Shown here: positions 61,665-64,000 of the stretch, in pieces | How the letters are laid out: every line of letters starts with the position of its first letter | Numbering within the stretch: the stretch's first letter is position 1 | Source of the DNA: Cupriavidus sp. WGlv3 | GTDB lineage: Bacteria; Pseudomonadota; Gammaproteobacteria; Burkholderiales; Burkholderiaceae | Length of the DNA: 64,000 bases | Direction: 5' to 3' | Assembly (NCBI RefSeq): GCF_023952475.1 | Contig: NZ_JALHRX010000006.1 | Coordinates: 62,001-126,000 of the forward strand | Notes under the pieces: model-generated | What the model was told of the DNA's origin: nothing | The model's input: only the letters and a program-made list of their open reading frames with translations | The model's database searches: none | Position numbers and translations under genes: made by a program

Positions 61665-62099
61665 ATGTCCCATGCCCTGAACACTGCACGCATCCAGACC
61701 GTGCGCGATCACATGGCGCTGGAATGCGTGCATGACTGGGACGCCGTGATCGACACGTTCGCCCATCCGCGCTACGAAATGCACGGCAGTGGTGCCGTGT
61801 TCGACGGCGAGACCGCGGTGCGCGGATATTTCGACGCGTCGCGCATCCCCTTCCCCGATCTCAAGAATGAAATCATCGCCATTGCGGCGGCAGGCGACAC
61901 AGTCCTGGTGGAATTCTGGCTCCAGGGCACGCATCTGGGACCGCTGCAGGCAAACGGCAAGACCTTTGCCCCAACCGGCCGAACCTTCCGTGTGCGCATG
62001 GCTGCCGCGTTCGAGTTCGCGCCGGGCTCGGACAAGATCATCTGCGAGCGACCGTACTCGGCACCCGACGCCAAGCTGAGGGCACTTGGGCTGCTCTGA
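61665..62099 (+). CDS. SnoaL/NTF2-like protein
   Basis: A 144-residue single-domain protein of the SnoaL-like ester-cyclase/NTF2 fold: HMALECVHDWDAVIDTFAHPRYEMHGSG, YFDASRIPFPDLKNEIIAIAAAGDTVLVEFWLQGTH, and GRTFRVRMAAAFEFAPGSDKIICER. It probably isomerises or hydrates a small substrate of the LacI-controlled pathway, or just binds it. It lies 67 bases after the Bug gene with a CAGGAG ribosome binding site, so it is likely in the same operon. Confidence 0.86.
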   Translation: MSHALNTARIQTVRDHMALECVHDWDAVIDTFAHPRYEMHGSGAVFDGETAVRGYFDASRIPFPDLKNEIIAIAAAGDTVLVEFWLQGTHLGPLQANGKTFAPTGRTFRVRMAAAFEFAPGSDKIICERPYSAPDAKLRALGLL

Positions 62100-62331
62100 G
62101 CTCACCGGGCTTGCGGAAGGCGTGTCGTTGAAACCGTGGCGATGCTGAGCGGGGCGCCGCTTCAACCTTTCAGCGCGTCTCGACACCGGTTTCCGGTATC
62201 AACACCGCGGCTGCGCGGCACACTGGCCGCGCGGCAATTCAAGTCCGCGCACCAACAGCCGATATCCGCCTGGAGCCGGCAGCTTCCGAGATCGAATTCC
62301 CCGCCGCCGGCAAACCAGGAGAAGTACCACC

Positions 62332-62814
62332 GTGACGATGATCGAACCGATCGCAGCCAAGCCAGCGGCTGCCGTGTCGACGGATGCGCCCGCGGCAGCT
62401 GCCGCGTCCACCAGCGCAAGCGCCAGTGACGCGCCGGGGATCCGCACCCGGCCGGCGGCCAGTACCGAGATCCATATCTCGGCCCCCGGCCATGCGCTCG
62501 CTGGCAACCAGGCCGCTTCCGTGCGCGACAACAGCGATGTCGACGACAGCGGCCTGCCCGATCAGGCCAAGGATGCGATCAAGCGCCTGCGCGAACTGCG
62601 CGCGCAGCTGGCGCGCAAGCTGCAGGAGCTGGAGGCGGCGAAGAACGCCACCACCGGCACGCCGGACCAGAAGCGCATCCGCATCGCGGTGCTGCAGCAG
62701 GAAATCGCCAGCCTGGGCGCCGCCATCACCACCACGACGGCGACACTGAACCAGGCCATTCGCGAGCTCTCGGCAGAACAGCAGATGCTGGCCGGCAGCC
62801 TGGCGATGCGTTAG
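62332..62814 (+). CDS. hypothetical coiled-coil protein, 160 aa
   Basis: I do not recognise the family. The N-terminal 70 residues are Ala/Ser/Thr-rich and disordered-looking. Residues about 75-155 have heptad-like helices (AIKRLRELRAQLARKLQELEAA, then IRIAVLQQEIASLGAAITT, ATLNQAIRELSAEQQML), so it probably forms a coiled-coil hairpin. There is no signal peptide. GTG at 62332 follows an AGGAGA site by about 9 bases; ATG at 62338 is the alternative. The 232 bases before it (62100-62331) show nothing recognisable. Confidence 0.7.
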   Translation: MTMIEPIAAKPAAAVSTDAPAAAAASTSASASDAPGIRTRPAASTEIHISAPGHALAGNQAASVRDNSDVDDSGLPDQAKDAIKRLRELRAQLARKLQELEAAKNATTGTPDQKRIRIAVLQQEIASLGAAITTTTATLNQAIRELSAEQQMLAGSLAMR

Positions 62815-62848
62815 CACGCCAGGCTGCATCGCCCAGTCGCGGCATCGC

Positions 62849-63508
62849 TTAGTCGCGATACGCCCACAGGTCCACCACGCAGCCACCGTCGTCCGCGATC
62901 AGTCGGAACGAGGCCGGCTGGTAGTCGGTATCGATGGCGAGCACACCGCTGGCGCTGGCGCTGGCGGGCAGCGTGCCGCAGGCCGACGTCGACAGCTTCA
63001 GGCCCAGCGTATTGGGCATGGCCTGCGCGGCCAGCGTTCCCGATAGCTGGCACGCCGAAGCGCCGGGTGCGATCTTGCCTTCTGCGGTGACGGTGAAGCT
63101 GGCACTGGCGCCGCCAGGCAGCACCGTGGTGTAAGTGCCGGCCAAGCTGGCAAGGTCGACGCTCGCGGCGGGCACCGCAGCCTGGCTCAGCAGCTTGACG
63201 CTGGCGGACGCGTCCGCGCCCGGTGCGGCGACCCAGCTGCCGCCCTGGTCGCGACGGTAAATAGCGGTGGCCTTGTCTTCTGCATCGGCCAGGGCGAGGT
63301 AGCGGCTGCCGTCCGTGCCGGCGTAGTACTTGCCGACGGTGGGGTTGTCGGCATCGCCCACGCTGACGACGTAGGCGCCAGGCTCCAGGTCGGTGACCGA
63401 CAGGGTCGCGGTGGCGGGCGGTGCGCCGTGGTCGGGCGCGTCGTTGCCGCCGCAAGCGGCCAGCCCCAGCACGGCTGCCAGGGGAAACAGGGAAATGAGG
63501 CGTTTCAT
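62849..63508 (-). CDS. putative lipoprotein, 219 aa
   Basis: An envelope lipoprotein with signal peptide MKRLISLFPLAAVLGLAAC (lipobox LAAC). The mature part looks like two Ig-like or DUF4397-type beta domains (ATLSVTDLEPGAYVVSVGDADNPTVGKYY; VDLASLAGTYTTVLPGGASASFTVT). Two Cys in the second half (SACQL, TSACGTL) and one near the end may form disulfides. Function unknown. It follows the SurE-like gene after 11 bases on the same strand, so the two are co-transcribed. Confidence 0.78.
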   Translation of the reverse strand: MKRLISLFPLAAVLGLAACGGNDAPDHGAPPATATLSVTDLEPGAYVVSVGDADNPTVGKYYAGTDGSRYLALADAEDKATAIYRRDQGGSWVAAPGADASASVKLLSQAAVPAASVDLASLAGTYTTVLPGGASASFTVTAEGKIAPGASACQLSGTLAAQAMPNTLGLKLSTSACGTLPASASASGVLAIDTDYQPASFRLIADDGGCVVDLWAYRD

Positions 63509-63519
63509 CGGAACCTGCC

Positions 63520-64000
63520 TCACTGGCCGAAAAGTTCACCCAGCCGCAGACGCAGCCATTGCTGGCCGGCGGGACGCTGGTCGAAGCCGATCTGCATGGC
63601 GGTGACGGCCGTCCTGGTCTTGTAGACCACGGACTCGTCCTCGGCCTGCGCGGCGCTCGGCGTGCCGCTGCCGGCGCCGATGCCGAGCCCGTACGGCGCC
63701 GTGCCGCTGAACTTCAGCGCATAGGCGTCGAAGCTGCCATGCCGCGAGAACGCGAACGCCGTGGCAGCGGTCGGCGCGTTCGGGAAGTTGACGTTCAGCG
63801 CCAGCCCTGCCGGCAGCAGCGGGCCGCCGTTGGCCTTGGCCTGCAGCGTGCCGAGCAGCTTGATGGTCAGCTGCGCCACCACGCCGGACACCGGGCTCGC
63901 CAGGCCGGCATTGTCGACCGAGTCCGTGCCCGCGCTCAGCGCGATGGACGGAATGCCGCGCGCCGCGCCGAATTGCGCATTGCTGACGGTGCCCGAGCTG
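63520..64000 (-). CDS. SurE-like 5'/3'-nucleotidase (C-terminal part)
   Basis: The frame is open to the window edge; about 160 residues are visible and the start lies outside. The SurE signature SSGTVSNAQFGAARGIPSIALS, with the Ser/Thr that follow the metal site, is at the edge, followed by LALNVNFPN. A longer C-terminal extension (TAPYGLGIGAGSGTPSAAQAEDESVVYKT...LRLGELFGQ) is seen in secreted SurE relatives. The product probably removes phosphate from nucleotides; export is inferred from its lipoprotein partner, since the N-terminus is not visible. Confidence 0.82.
   Translation of the reverse strand, partial: SSGTVSNAQFGAARGIPSIALSAGTDSVDNAGLASPVSGVVAQLTIKLLGTLQAKANGGPLLPAGLALNVNFPNAPTAATAFAFSRHGSFDAYALKFSGTAPYGLGIGAGSGTPSAAQAEDESVVYKTRTAVTAMQIGFDQRPAGQQWLRLRLGELFGQ

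Overview
The window is GC-rich DNA with dense coding on both strands. Its gene content points to a betaproteobacterium of the Burkholderiaceae, most likely Cupriavidus or a close relative. Supporting signs are a CeoAB-OpcM/BpeEF-OprC-type efflux cluster, a Bug-family solute receptor, MipA and TonB receptors, a BvgAS-like phosphorelay and many LysR/TetR/AraC regulators. I see no rRNA, tRNA, CRISPR array, insertion sequence or prophage gene. The assignment is an inference from gene content.

Layout. 1-8.1 kb: an RND efflux operon on the minus strand (lipase-like protein, adaptor, permease, outer-membrane channel cut by the window edge) with a divergent LysR regulator. 8.2-17 kb: Cu/Zn superoxide dismutase, a phospholipase-D lipoprotein, a small unknown protein, a secreted CPG2-like peptidase, a GlxA-type AraC regulator, a triple-BON protein, an acyl-CoA synthetase and a YedK/SRAP protein. 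17-25.8 kb: a siderophore receptor, a BrnT/BrnA toxin-antitoxin pair in an AT-richer pocket, a TetR regulator, a lipoamide-dehydrogenase-like flavoprotein with a peroxiredoxin-glutaredoxin fusion, an M20 dipeptidase and an NTF2-like protein. The TetR promoter and the NTF2-like promoter carry the same palindrome. 25.9-32.8 kb: an alkylation-damage pair (2OG oxygenase plus Ada with an eroded zinc site), a cNMP-domain flavoprotein, YceH, a patatin, a TetR regulator and a small membrane protein.

33-37 kb: a split phosphorelay, with response regulator and separate Hpt protein on one strand and a divergent hybrid kinase. 36.8-41.5 kb: a tyrosine module (Lrp regulator, HPPD, AroP-type permease, TyrB) closed by a clear terminator. 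41.7-45.5 kb: a PaoABC-like molybdenum aldehyde oxidoreductase whose leader can fold so as to hide the ribosome binding site. 45.7-49 kb: MipA and a second TonB receptor under a Fur-like box, with a hexanucleotide repeat at its N-terminus. 49.2-54.3 kb: a cysteine-hydrolase-fold protein lacking its triad, a VOC protein, and a low-oxygen/stress block (two Usp proteins, alcohol dehydrogenase, phosphoribosyltransferase fusion) headed by a perfect FNR/ANR box. 54.4-57.9 kb: arginase, TetR plus a beta-hydroxyacid dehydrogenase sharing a TTTCCTA element, and a VOC/AraC pair. 57.9-62.1 kb: a LacI-controlled catabolic module with two perfect operators in a divergent promoter. 62.3-64 kb: a coiled-coil protein, a lipoprotein and the 3' part of a SurE-like nucleotidase.

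The most unusual items are the efflux-linked esterase homologue without catalytic Ser and His, the Ada protein missing three of four zinc cysteines, the pseudoknot-capable leader of the molybdenum enzyme operon, the split BvgAS-like relay with a receiver-like Hpt protein, the repeat-bearing receptor, and the LacI and TetR regulons readable from matching operators.
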